Shown here in pieces: positions 41,082-50,031 of a DNA stretch of 64,000 nt. The notes under the pieces are model-generated. The model ran no database searches. It was not told the DNA's origin and was given only the letters and a program-made list of their open reading frames with translations. The position numbers and the translations under genes were made by a program. Location: NCBI RefSeq assembly GCF_025753815.1, contig NZ_JAOWRF010000316.1:1-64000 (forward strand), given 5' to 3'. Origin of the DNA: Plectonema radiosum NIES-515 (GTDB taxonomy: Bacteria > Cyanobacteriota > Cyanobacteriia > Cyanobacteriales > Nostocaceae). The stretch's first letter is position 1, and each line of letters starts with the position of its first letter.

Positions 41082-41336
41082 TAGACATAGGCGTACTCAT
41101 ATCTTGCATCAAGCCCTAACGACTAAAAGTCGCGGCTAAACAAACTAAGTCCGCCTGCGCGGACTACGGAAAATCATGGGTTTGCTAGCCTGCGTAGGCA
41201 GGCTTTGTTCTCTTAGCCGCGATTTGAATCGTTCGGTGCAAGATTTGAGCATAGAAATAAAATATGCGTTTTCCGAAATCCTTTGTAGAGACGGCGATTT
41301 ATCGCGTCTCTACATCCTTTTTTACGCCTATGTCTA
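41082..41336. repeat. MITE-like element with perfect 14-bp inverted ends and nested repeats
   Basis: TAGACATAGGCGTA (41082-41095) and TACGCCTATGTCTA (41323-41336) are perfect inverted ends. Inside are nested palindromes (GACTAAAAGTCGCGGCTAA, AGCCTGCGTAGGCAGGCT) and the GTAGAGACGGCGA...TCGCGTCTCTAC core. The left end abuts the stop codon of the secreted gene, and the right end supplies the stop codon (TAG on the minus strand) of the convergent gene. Confidence 0.85.
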
Positions 41337-41681
41337 ATGTAGAGTTTGCCAATCGCCAGAAAAGATACTTTCAACAGCGATGGTAATTCGCAGCAAGTCT
41401 TCTTTTAGTAGCGGGGGCCATTCAATTCCAGCTTTCCGCCCCGCTGCAAACAACTGTTGACTTTTCATGCTTAATTGATACAGCGAGTGAGCTAATTCCC
41501 TCTCTATAATTGTAGCATCCTTGAGTTCTTCAAAAACCACTTTCAACGCCAATAAAATCGAAGTAACGTGACCAGGTACAGGTGGTTTTCCCTGTTGCAT
41601 CCGCATTAACAGAGCATCTGGGTTTTCCTCAGTTGTTATTGCCTGGTCAATAAGTAGTTTGCGAGCAGTTCCGTAATTCAT
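41334..41681 (-). CDS. Conserved cyanobacterial protein of unknown function
   Basis: A 115-residue, mostly helical protein: MNYGTARKLLIDQAITTEEN, LLMRMQQGKPPVPGHVTSIL, ALKVVFEELKDATIIERELA and AGIEWPPLLKEDLLRITIAV. I recall similar cyanobacterial proteins sometimes labelled dethiobiotin synthetase, but no P-loop is present, so that label is not supported. The ATG at 41681 is chosen at the conserved start. The stop codon lies within the inverted end of a MITE-like element, so the original C-terminus may have been altered. Confidence 0.7.
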   Translation of the reverse strand: MNYGTARKLLIDQAITTEENPDALLMRMQQGKPPVPGHVTSILLALKVVFEELKDATIIERELAHSLYQLSMKSQQLFAAGRKAGIEWPPLLKEDLLRITIAVESIFSGDWQTLH

Positions 41682-41708
41682 GTTTACAGAGTACCATTGA
41701 AGCGCACA

Positions 41709-41732
41709 TAGCGCGTGCGATCGCACGCGCTA
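41709..41732. repeat. Perfect 24-bp palindrome centred on HIP1
   Basis: GCGATCGC at 41717-41724 is flanked symmetrically, giving 12-bp perfect arms (TAGCGCGTGCGA and complement). It sits just upstream of the minus-strand gene. The remaining spacer to 42215 is AT-rich with no gene I can support. Confidence 0.7.
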
Positions 41733-42215
41733 GTTGCCGCAGTCAACTTGATTTTTTTCCCATGTCTCAAATAGGAACGCTTGGAACAGAGCTTTATATA
41801 CCTGCGAGGGAAAACGCAGTTCATCGCGGCTACTTAATATATTGCCATATTGTAATTAAGTTAAGTTCTTTCATAATGAAAAACTTAAAAAATATTTTTA
41901 TTATTTTTTAAGTTTTTAACTTTCTGAAAAGAGTGATTATCTAATTAAGTAGGCGATCGTCAATAAATTTAACTTACTTTTCTTTTCTTTTCTGCCCAAT
42001 GCCCATAACCTATGAGTAACGTTTAATTTTTCTTAATCTACCTAGTTCCGATTAAGTTGAAGTCAGCGCGTTGCTGATTCTTAATGTTCATCAAGTTATA
42101 AATCCGATTATTAAGTTTTTGATAACACTTGTGTCGGCTTGTACGCTCATGCCCAATTTATTGCCGCAATTGTGTACGCTAAAAATAACTAAGCTAATGA
42201 TTAGATTGAGGTCTG

Positions 42216-42437
42216 ATGACTCCTACGATTATGCGTCAGCTTTGGACTGTGGTTGAAACAGCCCATTCCAAGACCCTCTTGCAACTAGACGATGCTAGCT
42301 TGGTGCAATGGTTAGTCAAGCAAACCAAAACGCAAGCATTGTTAGATTGTAACGAAACTGATTTTCTCTGTGACTACATTCAAGCCAGGTTAAGCCTAAT
42401 TCGTGACATCGCCCATGACCGTCAATGTTACGGCTAA
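42216..42437 (+). CDS. Small conserved cyanobacterial protein
   Basis: A 73-residue protein: MTPTIMRQLWTVVETAHSKT, LLQLDDASLVQWLVKQTKTQ, and LLDCNETDFLCDYIQARLSL followed by IRDIAHDR. Highly helical and acidic; similar short proteins are widespread in cyanobacteria as far as I recall, with no known function. The ATG at 42216 overlaps a spurious upstream frame but matches the conserved start. Confidence 0.7.
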   Translation: MTPTIMRQLWTVVETAHSKTLLQLDDASLVQWLVKQTKTQALLDCNETDFLCDYIQARLSLIRDIAHDRQCYG

Positions 42438-42457
42438 GATAATCTTGATTGGTTGGT

Positions 42458-42670
42458 TGCTAGTAGTTAGTGGTTAGTAGTTAGTGGTTAGTGGATAATT
42501 CTTAACCATCAACGCTCCAATGCTCCAACCATCAACTAACTACTAATGGCGATTTCATATGAAGATGCATAAAATTAGCCCACGCAGGTGGGCTTAGATC
42601 CTGTAGCCCCAGGCTAAAGCGCCTGAGGGCGTTATGTGCAGCCTCACGTAAAATTGGTATAACAACCATC
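42458..42670. repeat. STRR heptamers plus dispersed palindromic element
   Basis: 42458-42494 has TAGTTAGTGGTTAG units. 42500-42540 has CTCCAACCATCAAC units. 42555-42665 is the second copy of the 105-bp element found at 35102-35206 (GAAGATGCATAAAATTAGCC, GTAGCCCCAGGCTAAAGCGC, TCACGTAAAATTGGTATAAC). Confidence 0.8.
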
Positions 42671-42682
42671 AACTAACCACTA

Positions 42683-43888
42683 TTAACTTTTTCGTGGCAA
42701 ATAACCTTCTACCAAGCAGTCGGAACCTACTACACGCCAACTAACACCTTCTAAAGGCAAAGCCTCAGTCATAGTGGTGAAGCCTAAATCACCCACAGGT
42801 GTGGGTGCATTGTTACCACCAATGATTTTTGGAGCAATAAAGGCAAGAATTTTTTGTACAGCACCAGTAGCGATCGCACTAGCGGCTAATATCCCACCAC
42901 ATTCCCATAATACATTGCAAAAACCCCGCTCATACAAGTAAGCCATTACTTTATCTGGTGTAAGTGGAGTTAGTTCCAGCACCTCTACTCCCTGATGAAG
43001 CAACAATTGTTTAACATCAGGGTTAGCATCTACTTCTGTTAAAACCAAAGTGGGAGCTTCAGAAGTTTCCCACAAGTGGGCATTTTCTGGCAATCTCAGA
43101 CTGCGACTCATCACCACCCGCAAGGGATTATTTGCCCCCTCCTCATGGCTGGTTAAATAAGGATTATCCTGTCGCACTGTATTGCCACCGACAATTACAG
43201 CATCGCAAGCAGCCCGCAGTTGATGTACTTCAGTGCGGGCATCTTGGTTTGTCACCCAAGCACTGTGACCGGCACTTGTAGCAATTTTGCCATCTAAAGT
43301 CATGGCATATTTCAAAATACCCAAAGGTCGTTTGTAGAGAATACGATGAACAAAACCTTCATTAATTTTCTGGCAAGCAACTTCATCCACCCCTGCCACA
43401 ACTTCTATCCCAGCGGCGCGTAAACGGGCAATGCCACCCCCCGCAACCAGAGGATTAGGGTCAACCATGCCCACCACCACTTTTGCCACCCCAGCGGCAA
43501 TTAAGGCTTCCGAACAAGGCGGAGTGCGTCCGTAGTGATTGCAAGGTTCTAAGCTGACATAAATTGTCGCTCCACGAGCGGCAGCACCAGCTGCTTTGAG
43601 GGCAAAAACTTCCGCATGAGGTTCGCCGGCACGAGGATGAAACCCCTCCCCGATTATTTCGCCATCTTTGACAATTACCGCTCCCACTAAAGGATTTGGC
43701 GAAGTGCGTCCGGTAGCGCGTTTTGCGAGTGACAAACACCGCTGCATCATGCGAGAGTCAAAGTCATTTCCCACCATTTTCTCCGAGTGTGAATCCAAAC
43801 CAACTGCCGACTTGACTAAAAGTGCATTTTCTTCACTGTGATTATTGTTTGATGCATTTGGTTGAGCAATGACTGGGGAATTATCCAT
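42683..43888 (-). CDS. ribD: Bifunctional riboflavin biosynthesis protein RibD
   Basis: A protein of about 401 residues with a deaminase and a reductase domain acting in steps 2 and 3 of riboflavin synthesis from GTP. The deaminase domain has SPNPLVGAVIVKDGEIIGEG, the zinc motif GEPHAEVFAL and EPCNHYGRTPPCSEAL. The reductase domain has YAMTLDGKIATSAGHSAWVT, VIVGGNTVRQDNPYLT and NVLWECGGILAASAI. About 45 residues precede the deaminase core and are unconserved; ATG 43888 is used, but a start at the Met of MVGNDFDSRMMQRC is also possible. Expressed apart from other rib genes here. Confidence 0.95.
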   Translation of the reverse strand: MDNSPVIAQPNASNNNHSEENALLVKSAVGLDSHSEKMVGNDFDSRMMQRCLSLAKRATGRTSPNPLVGAVIVKDGEIIGEGFHPRAGEPHAEVFALKAAGAAARGATIYVSLEPCNHYGRTPPCSEALIAAGVAKVVVGMVDPNPLVAGGGIARLRAAGIEVVAGVDEVACQKINEGFVHRILYKRPLGILKYAMTLDGKIATSAGHSAWVTNQDARTEVHQLRAACDAVIVGGNTVRQDNPYLTSHEEGANNPLRVVMSRSLRLPENAHLWETSEAPTLVLTEVDANPDVKQLLLHQGVEVLELTPLTPDKVMAYLYERGFCNVLWECGGILAASAIATGAVQKILAFIAPKIIGGNNAPTPVGDLGFTTMTEALPLEGVSWRVVGSDCLVEGYLPRKS

Positions 43889-44070
43889 AACTTTGGGCAA
43901 TACAACGATTAGAGACTAGGGACGCTTGGATTAATAATTAAGAATATATAACTTTTTAACTCTAGCCTTTAGCCCTATCCTAAGCGCCTAAGTAGAGAAT
44001 TACGAGGGCGAATTCTCCGCGTCACGAGTGCGCTACCTGGTGCACTACGAGTGCCTTGAAATTTCAACCT

Positions 44071-44718
44071 TCATGATTGCTCCGCCAATTTTATCTGCTG
44101 CCACCACCTATTCAAGGGATAATAAAGCACAGGTGCCCAAAGACTACTGAGAATAGCAGAGGCAAGGGCGACTTTCTGGTAATATGTCCAGATGTCTTGG
44201 ATATTGCGATCGCCCATCCAAATTAATAACGACGCAAAAATAGTTTCTTCTAAAACTGTCATTCCAAAGACAATTAAGGCAATAGAAATAAAGTCTTCTT
44301 GGATAAAACGCTGTTTCTGCATCAAGCCAGTAATCATTCCCACTATCCCCAAACTAATAGCATGACTGGGGTTGGGCGATGTCATGGCATCTTGAAGCAG
44401 CCCCAAAACTATACCTGCTAATGCTCCTTGAAAGACCGTGCGCTTCACGCTCCAAGATACCACCCAAATCAATAGCCAGTTAGGTGCAATTCCCAACAAT
44501 TCCATCCCTGGAAGCCGGGTAGGCAACATCATTAAACATAACAGTACAGACCCTCCCGTCAACGTCAAATCTAACACCTGACGCAGCCGGGGATGCCATT
44601 GAGAAAGAGGCTTAATTTTCGGTTTCGATGGTGGTTTTGATTGGGATTTCGATTGCGATTTTCGCTCTGGCGATTTGGGCTTTTGCTGCCTGCTATGACC
44701 AAATGCAGGAATCTTCAT
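44071..44718 (-). CDS. mreD: Rod-shape-determining protein MreD
   Basis: A 215-residue membrane protein with a basic Lys/Ser/Pro-rich N-terminal tail (SRQQKPKSPERKSQSKSQSK) and about five membrane helices (TLTGGSVLLCLMMLPTRLPG, NWLLIWVVSWSV, GALAGIVLGLLQDAM, FISIALIVFGMTVLEETIFA). It is the third gene of mreBCD, which directs lateral peptidoglycan synthesis. The assignment relies on topology plus operon position. Confidence 0.9.
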   Translation of the reverse strand: MKIPAFGHSRQQKPKSPERKSQSKSQSKPPSKPKIKPLSQWHPRLRQVLDLTLTGGSVLLCLMMLPTRLPGMELLGIAPNWLLIWVVSWSVKRTVFQGALAGIVLGLLQDAMTSPNPSHAISLGIVGMITGLMQKQRFIQEDFISIALIVFGMTVLEETIFASLLIWMGDRNIQDIWTYYQKVALASAILSSLWAPVLYYPLNRWWQQIKLAEQS

Positions 44719-44756
44719 TATTTTTAATATATTTAAAACGCGAAAATTTAATTAGA

Positions 44757-45572
44757 CTATTGTGGTTTTTTATTTATCGATTCAGGTTTTGCTTGCTGTT
44801 GAATTTCCGGCACTTGGTTTTCCGGCTTGGGGTATACAGTTACCCAATCTAAAGATCGAATTGCCGGGAAAAATTCAATTGTTGCCACTGATGCTGGGAG
44901 TTTCTTCAAATTCAGAGATTTCACTCGTCCTACTGCCCAGCTAGAAGGAAACTTCTGACTGTAATTAGATGTAGAAACTAAATCTCCAGGCTTGACATTG
45001 GGAACTTTTTCATAAAATTCCAACACACCATCAGCAGAAGCATCTCCACGCAAAACGCCCTTAGCTCCAGTGCGGCTAATTGTTACACCCACTTGGCTCT
45101 TGAGATCGCTAATTAACAATACCCGGCTAGAATTTTCAGTCACTTTTTCTACCAAACCTACCAATCCACCCTCAGCCTTGACAATGTAACCTTCTTGTAT
45201 TCCGGCCCTTGCTCCACGATTGATAGTTACTTGTTGCCACCAATGGTCAGCACCGCGTCCCACCACCCGCGCTGGAATTGGGCGGGCTGCTTTGGGTTCT
45301 TTTTCAATGTAACCGAGTAAGTCCTTTAGCTTTTGATTTTGGTTTTCCAGGTCTACTATGCGCGTTTTCAACTCCAACACCCGTGGATCTTTAACACGTT
45401 CTTCTTGAGTTTGACCTGTGTGCAACATTTGCAAAGGACGGGTCATTTCTTCATACATACCCAGCAAAAGACCGCCTTGAGTTTGTCGAAGCATCCAAGC
45501 GCCACCAACTACTAAACTTACCAGCCCGATTTGTAATCCTTTGCGCTCCCACCAGCGACGCGAAGTAAACAT
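44757..45572 (-). CDS. mreC: Cell-shape protein MreC
   Basis: A 271-residue protein with an N-terminal membrane helix (KGLQIGLVSLVVGGAWML), a coiled coil (RVLELKTRIVDLENQNQKLK) and the MreC beta domains (ARVVGRGADHWWQQVTINRG, GYIVKAEGGLVGLVEKVTEN, SRVLLISDLKSQVGVTISRT, SSWAVGRVKSLNL). The C-terminal tail is Pro/Gln-rich. It links MreB to the elongation machinery in the periplasm. Second gene of the operon. Confidence 0.95.
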   Translation of the reverse strand: MFTSRRWWERKGLQIGLVSLVVGGAWMLRQTQGGLLLGMYEEMTRPLQMLHTGQTQEERVKDPRVLELKTRIVDLENQNQKLKDLLGYIEKEPKAARPIPARVVGRGADHWWQQVTINRGARAGIQEGYIVKAEGGLVGLVEKVTENSSRVLLISDLKSQVGVTISRTGAKGVLRGDASADGVLEFYEKVPNVKPGDLVSTSNYSQKFPSSWAVGRVKSLNLKKLPASVATIEFFPAIRSLDWVTVYPKPENQVPEIQQQAKPESINKKPQ

Positions 45573-45656
45573 ATATACCTTTTTTATAAGAATATTTTTA
45601 CAAAAGATATTGGATTCTATGATTAGAACCCAATATCTAATAATTATTCATCAGTG

Positions 45657-46700
45657 TTACATATTGCGAGAACGTCCGCTGAATACACGTTCTAGCTGCT
45701 TGAAGTTCTCTAATACACGCCCTGTTCCCAGGACAACACAGCTCAAAGGGTCAGCCGCTATGTGGGTAATAATCCCTGTTTCATGACTAATTAGTGTATC
45801 CAATCCTCTCAGCAAAGCCCCACCACCGGCTAACATAATGCCGCGATCAATAATGTCTGATGCCAGTTCTGGAGGTGTCCGTTCTAGTGTTCGCTTCACA
45901 GCTTCAATAATTACTGAAAGCGGTTCTGCCATACTTTCACGAATTTCTGGACCTTTGATGGTGACAGTGCGCGGTAGTCCAGAGAGCAGGTGTAAACCTC
46001 GGACTTCCATGATTGCTTCTTCGTCTTCATGAGTGGGATAAGCTGAACCAATCCGAATTTTAATGTCTTCGGCGGTTCGTTCCCCAATCACTAAGTTATG
46101 AACTTTTTTCATATAATGCATGATGGCTTCGGTCAGTTCATCACCGGCGATGCGAACTGATTCGGAGATCACTGTACCTTGAAGACTCAACACAGCAACT
46201 TCTGTGGTGCCACCTCCAATATCGATAATCATGTTTCCAGTCGGTTCAGCCACGGGTAGCCCTGCACCAATTGCCGCTGCTACTGGCTCATCGATTAAGA
46301 AAACTTCTCTTGCACCTGCTTGGGTGGCTGCATCCATTACGGCTCGTCGTTCTACACCTGTGACTCCACTGGGAATGCCAATGACAATCCGTGGTAAAAC
46401 CAGAGATCTGCCTTCATTTACACGCTGAATAAAGCTTTTTAGCATTAACTCGGCTGTATCGAAGTCAGCGATTACACCATCGCGCAAGGGGCGTAGCGCA
46501 ATCACATTTCCCGGTGTTCGACCAAGCATTTTTTTGGCTTCTTCTCCAACTGCCAGTGCTACCTTTTCGTTTTGATCGATGGCAACTACTGAAGGCTCTT
46601 GGAGTACAATGCCTTTTCCAGATACATAAACTAGGGTGTTGGCGGTACCGAGGTCGATACCCATATCCCGCGATAAGGAAAACTTACTGAAAAGACCCAC
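45657..46700 (-). CDS. mreB: Rod-shape-determining actin homologue MreB
   Basis: A 347-residue bacterial actin. Nucleotide-binding signatures are [17 protein letters not shown] (phosphate 1), [17 protein letters not shown] (phosphate 2) and [18 protein letters not shown] (adenosine). Also typical are [13 protein letters not shown] and [19 protein letters not shown]. It polymerises at the membrane and positions cell-wall synthesis. First gene of the minus-strand mreBCD operon, divergent from ssb with a 333-bp intergenic region. Confidence 0.97.
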   Translation of the reverse strand: MGLFSKFSLSRDMGIDLGTANTLVYVSGKGIVLQEPSVVAIDQNEKVALAVGEEAKKMLGRTPGNVIALRPLRDGVIADFDTAELMLKSFIQRVNEGRSLVLPRIVIGIPSGVTGVERRAVMDAATQAGAREVFLIDEPVAAAIGAGLPVAEPTGNMIIDIGGGTTEVAVLSLQGTVISESVRIAGDELTEAIMHYMKKVHNLVIGERTAEDIKIRIGSAYPTHEDEEAIMEVRGLHLLSGLPRTVTIKGPEIRESMAEPLSVIIEAVKRTLERTPPELASDIIDRGIMLAGGGALLRGLDTLISHETGIITHIAADPLSCVVLGTGRVLENFKQLERVFSGRSRNM

Positions 46701-47005
46701 GCCTCTCTACGCCCCCTAATATTTAATACTTTTGACAACTACCATAAGAGCGATTTACGCAGGATTTTATTACGTTTTTTATCCATAGTCTAGTAAGGTA
46801 GACTATTTTCTCAGTAATATTTGGGAATCTTTACTAGATTTGAGACTATTGTTTTTTGATATTCTGCCGCTAGTTCAATAGATCCGTATAAAACTTTCGG
46901 TATTTTCTGGAAAATCTCATTATTTCTTAAGTAATTATAATTGTTAATTATTTAACATACTTTCAATTGCTTTGCAATTAGCTATTATGGAAGTCAGGAA
47001 TAGTC

Positions 47006-47019
47006 AGTACATCTGTACT
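47006..47019 (+). promoter_or_regulatory. LexA-type SOS operator upstream of ssb
   Basis: AGTACATCTGTACT fits the cyanobacterial LexA box that I recall as RGTACNNNDGTWCB at every position. It lies 14 bp before the ssb ATG, so LexA binding would block transcription or initiation. The rest of 46701-47033 contains AT-rich DNA serving as divergent promoter space for mreB and ssb. Confidence 0.75.
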
Positions 47020-47033
47020 GTAAGGTGAAAGAT

Positions 47034-47387
47034 ATGAGTATCAATGTTGTGACTCTGGTTGGTCGTGTTGGCAGTGACCCAGATATGAAGTATTTTGAGT
47101 CGGGTAAAGTTAAGTGTCAGTTAAGACTGGCAGTAAATCGGCGATCGCGCAGCGATGAACCCGATTGGTTTACCCTAGAACTATGGGGAAAAACGGCGGA
47201 AGTAGCAGGTAACTACGTAAAAAAAGGCAAGCAAATCGCGGTTAAAGGTTCCTTAAAGTTTGACTCATGGAGCGATCGCAATACAGGCATCACTCGCTCA
47301 TCACCAATTATCCAAGTAGACCAACTGGAATTATTAGGTTCCAAGCGGGATGCAGATAACGATATGGGGGATGACAATTTCTCATGA
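47034..47387 (+). CDS. ssb: Single-stranded DNA-binding protein
   Basis: A 117-residue OB-fold SSB: MSINVVTLVGRVGSDPDMKY, CQLRLAVNRRSRSDEPDWFT, LELWGKTAEVAGNYVKKGKQ, then IAVKGSLKFDSW and the C-terminal QLELLGSKRDADND. It is the short cyanobacterial form; the acidic tail ends DNDMGDDNFS rather than the classic DDDIPF, so partner binding may differ. The ATG at 47034 is preferred over GTG 47025, which leaves AAGGTG as ribosome site. Likely LexA-regulated from the box just upstream. Confidence 0.93.
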   Translation: MSINVVTLVGRVGSDPDMKYFESGKVKCQLRLAVNRRSRSDEPDWFTLELWGKTAEVAGNYVKKGKQIAVKGSLKFDSWSDRNTGITRSSPIIQVDQLELLGSKRDADNDMGDDNFS

Positions 47388-47389
47388 GT

Positions 47390-47478
47390 CAGTTGTTAGT
47401 CGGAGCGTTGGAGCGTGGATAACTCTTAACCGTCAACTAACAACTAGCAACTAACAACCAACAACCAACTAATAACTA
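47390..47478. repeat. STRR heptamer array
   Basis: CAGTTGTTAG then AACTAACAACTAGCAACTAA and CAACCAACAACCAACTAATA. Same heptamer family as the arrays at 35.0, 36.2 and 42.5 kb. It overlaps the 3' end of the convergent SIMPL gene, whose last codons read through it. Confidence 0.75.
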
Positions 47479-48212
47479 ATTTGCAGTGTTACCGATGCGT
47501 CTATTTCTTGTTCACCACCAACAACGGGGGTAGAAGCATCTTGTGCTGTTAACTTGGCGCTACGATAGGCAATAGGGGGTGGGGTGGGCGAAGAAGCATT
47601 ATTAACTTGAATACTGACTATTTCTTTGGATTTAAAACCTAAAGAAGCAAAAACGGCATCAGCTTGTTGTTGAGCTTCTTGAGTCGCTTTTCTGAGTGCT
47701 TGTTTTTGGGCGATCGCGATCGCTTCATCACTAGCGACAAAACTAACACCATTAATCTGTGTCGCTCCCACTTTCACAGCTTCGTCTAATAATGTACCAG
47801 CTTTTTCGGTAGCAATACGAAAACTCACAGTATTCGTAGCCGCATATCCTGTAATCCGCTGTACATTATTGTTGTAGCTATAAACTGGGTTAAGTCTAAT
47901 ACCCGTGGTTTCTAATTTATCTACATTCCGACTCTTGAGCAACCCGACCACGGCTGATGTATACTGTGCAGCCTTTTGTTGTACATCCTGTGCAGTTTTA
48001 CCCTGAACTTCCACACCTAAATTTACTATAGACAGAGTTGTCGCAATTGATTCCATGCCGCGACCAGTAACGGTAAGGGTTCGCAACATTTTTTCTTTTT
48101 CTTCTGCCAAACCAGGTTGAGCAAAACTTATACAGGCAATTAAGACCAAAGGCAGTGCTTTCCACAAATTGCCAGCGTTAAACCGAGAACCAGCTAAAAC
48201 GTCTCTATTCAT
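47469..48212 (-). CDS. SIMPL-domain (DUF541) periplasmic protein
   Basis: A 247-residue protein with an N-terminal signal peptide (LWKALPLVLIACISFAQPGL, cleavage near AEEKE) and a DUF541/SIMPL domain: LTVTGRGMESIATTLSIVNL, GVEVQGKTAQDVQQKAAQYT, then YAATNTVSFRIATEKAGTLL, GATQINGVSFVASDEAIAIA and ALRKATQEAQQQADAVFASL. The family is periplasmic, forms oligomers in known examples and has been tied to oxidative-stress tolerance in other bacteria. The ATG at 48212 is preferred to GTG 48224. Confidence 0.88.
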   Translation of the reverse strand: MNRDVLAGSRFNAGNLWKALPLVLIACISFAQPGLAEEKEKMLRTLTVTGRGMESIATTLSIVNLGVEVQGKTAQDVQQKAAQYTSAVVGLLKSRNVDKLETTGIRLNPVYSYNNNVQRITGYAATNTVSFRIATEKAGTLLDEAVKVGATQINGVSFVASDEAIAIAQKQALRKATQEAQQQADAVFASLGFKSKEIVSIQVNNASSPTPPPIAYRSAKLTAQDASTPVVGGEQEIDASVTLQISY

Positions 48213-48488
48213 ACTTTGTTCCACTCCTCAAACTATTTTTCGTAGACGCTTCAACTATGGCGTCACCAGTGATATATTCCTACTTTCGCATTGCAATAGT
48301 CAAAGGTGAGGGTGGTTACATTTTTTGCAACTAAAAATTGGGTAATTGTTAATTGTTAGGGGTTAGTAGAAGAAAAACGGGTGTTTTGTTAGCGAATTCT
48401 GACAAATCCGGCTTTCGTAATCAAATCCTGACATTTTCGACTAGAAATTGGACGACGAACTCAAAGGGGTAGCAACTGCAACCTAATA
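48213..48488. other. Intergenic region
   Basis: Spacer between the SIMPL gene and the TnpB remnant, holding AATTGTTAATTGTTAGGGG repeats near 48340. No gene seen. Confidence 0.4.
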
Positions 48489-48743
48489 TCTATACATATA
48501 CCTCTAAAGCAAGTGACGCACGATAATGACAAAATTCCTGTTTATAGCAGAGTTAATTTTGTTCGATTATTTTCAGGTTCCCGCATCAAACGTGGTTTGT
48601 ATCGTACTGCTAAAAAACAGCTAATTAACGCTGATATTAATGGCAGTATGAATATAATTCGCAAAGTAATTCCTCATGTCTTTGACCAGGGAATAAAGGC
48701 ATTGCCGTTTATGCCAATAGTTGTTGATCCACTCATAACTTAA
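48489..48743 (+). pseudogene. C-terminal remnant of a TnpB (IS200/IS605) gene
   Basis: The last part of a TnpB: YTSKASD (from about 48492), then after a frame change HDNDKIPVYSRV, SGSRIKRGLYRTAKKQLINA and DINGSMNIIRKVIPHVFDQG. The catalytic DINGSMNIIRK (third RuvC Asp) and the downstream tail are preserved, but the rest of the gene is missing. It belongs to a different TnpB subgroup from the intact copy at 19.6 kb, whose corresponding motif is DSDYNAANVI. Confidence 0.85.
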
Positions 48744-48897
48744 AAACATATACACCCTACCACACAAGCTTTTCCGCATATTGGGTAGATATGCATAGGT
48801 TTTTGGGAGCGGTAAACCCTTCAAAACAAGGATTTTAACGGCTGTTAACCGAGCTTTCCTGTAGGATAGCCGTTAGTTACTACGTTAAGAAGCGTTT
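48744..48897 (+). mobile_element. Right end / omega-RNA scaffold of the TnpB remnant
   Basis: Follows the remnant directly. It includes GGGAGCGGTAAACCC, a stem AACGGCT...AGCCGTT (around 48840-48872) and the ending CTACGTTAAGAAGCGTTT, shared with 16.70-16.72 kb. By family analogy this is the guide-RNA scaffold and right end. Inference. Confidence 0.5.
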
Positions 48898-48975
48898 GAT
48901 TGGGAAAAGGGAAAAAAATTTCATGAGTTATTGATGTACGCAGTTCATGATGAATACTTACTCAAAAATTTAGTG

Positions 48976-50031
48976 TTAACCAATATTTTGAAATACTATT
49001 TTCAATAACTCAGCTTTTGTAAAAGGCTTCGTCAAATAGCCTGAAGCTCTGACGATTTTTGCCTTTACTCTATCTTGAAAATCTGTTCTTCCTGTTACCA
49101 TAATTATAGGTGTACTTTTGAAAGACGAATGTTTACGTAATAAACGACATAGTTCATAACCACCGATATTCGGCATTTCAACATCTAGTAAAATTAAATC
49201 TGGTTTGTTACGGAGGACTTGTGTTAAAGCTTTCAATGGATCGGTAATTCCGATAACAGAAAATATTTGATCGTCTAAAAATAGTTTCATAACATTCAAG
49301 ACAGTTAAATTATCATCAATACAAAAGATTGTGTAAATTTTCTCCTTTGTATATTGTTCGGGTATTTGGGGAAGTTTATTATCATCTATAACAATGCTTT
49401 CTTGTGACAATTCTTGTCCAATTTTTGTTTCAGTTGGTGGTTGAATTTTGTTTAAAGGTTGAAAAGAGGACTGTTGAGAAACTGCTGACTCGATAACTTT
49501 CGGATTTTTTAATTTGTTTTGACACTGTTCAACTAATGAACGCACATCTAGATAACAGAACTTTGGCATATCGTTCAAGAAGCTTTGAGGAGTAATTTCA
49601 TAATTACCCTCGTTTAAAGTAAGAAATGACTTCAAGACTTCTAATGCCAATTCCTTGATGAGGATACCTGCTTGTTCGGAGCTAATATATTTATGTTCGA
49701 CTAACCAGCAAATAGCCATATAATCTAGACGTGGTGTTATTTGGTTTTCAACACCAGTTAAAAATCTCGCACGCAACTGCTGATTAATTTCACCATTTAA
49801 AGTAAGAATTTCTTGACTCAAGTGCTGCAACTTTCTATCAAGCAGATCAAACATATTATTTAAATAGCAGGCATAAACTAGTTTTCCCTTCTCTAAGTAA
49901 ATTAACCAAGATTCGGAAATACTAAATACTTGCAAACAACAAGTAGAATAATTACTGGTTATTTGACTTAATAGAGATAAAGGTTGTAATTTTTGTGAAA
50001 TTCTGTATCTAATGATAGGAAAGGTATTCAT
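48976..50031 (-). CDS. PATAN-receiver response regulator (PatA-like)
   Basis: A protein of about 351 residues. Residues about 1-180 form a PATAN/DUF4388-like domain (SESWLIYLEKGKLVYACYLN; LDYMAICWLVEHKYISSEQA; LEVLKSFLTLNEGNYEI). A variable linker leads to a C-terminal receiver at about 230-350: TIFCIDDNLTVLNVMKLFL (acidic pair), the phospho-acceptor Asp in LILLDVEMPNIGGYE, Thr in IIMVTGR and Lys in GYLTKPF. PatA in Anabaena has this layout and affects heterocyst pattern; many paralogues regulate phototaxis in pix/tax operons. Encoded 145 bp downstream of a chemoreceptor on the same strand, so phototaxis or chemotaxis signalling is the likely role. Confidence 0.85.
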   Translation of the reverse strand: MNTFPIIRYRISQKLQPLSLLSQITSNYSTCCLQVFSISESWLIYLEKGKLVYACYLNNMFDLLDRKLQHLSQEILTLNGEINQQLRARFLTGVENQITPRLDYMAICWLVEHKYISSEQAGILIKELALEVLKSFLTLNEGNYEITPQSFLNDMPKFCYLDVRSLVEQCQNKLKNPKVIESAVSQQSSFQPLNKIQPPTETKIGQELSQESIVIDDNKLPQIPEQYTKEKIYTIFCIDDNLTVLNVMKLFLDDQIFSVIGITDPLKALTQVLRNKPDLILLDVEMPNIGGYELCRLLRKHSSFKSTPIIMVTGRTDFQDRVKAKIVRASGYLTKPFTKAELLKIVFQNIG

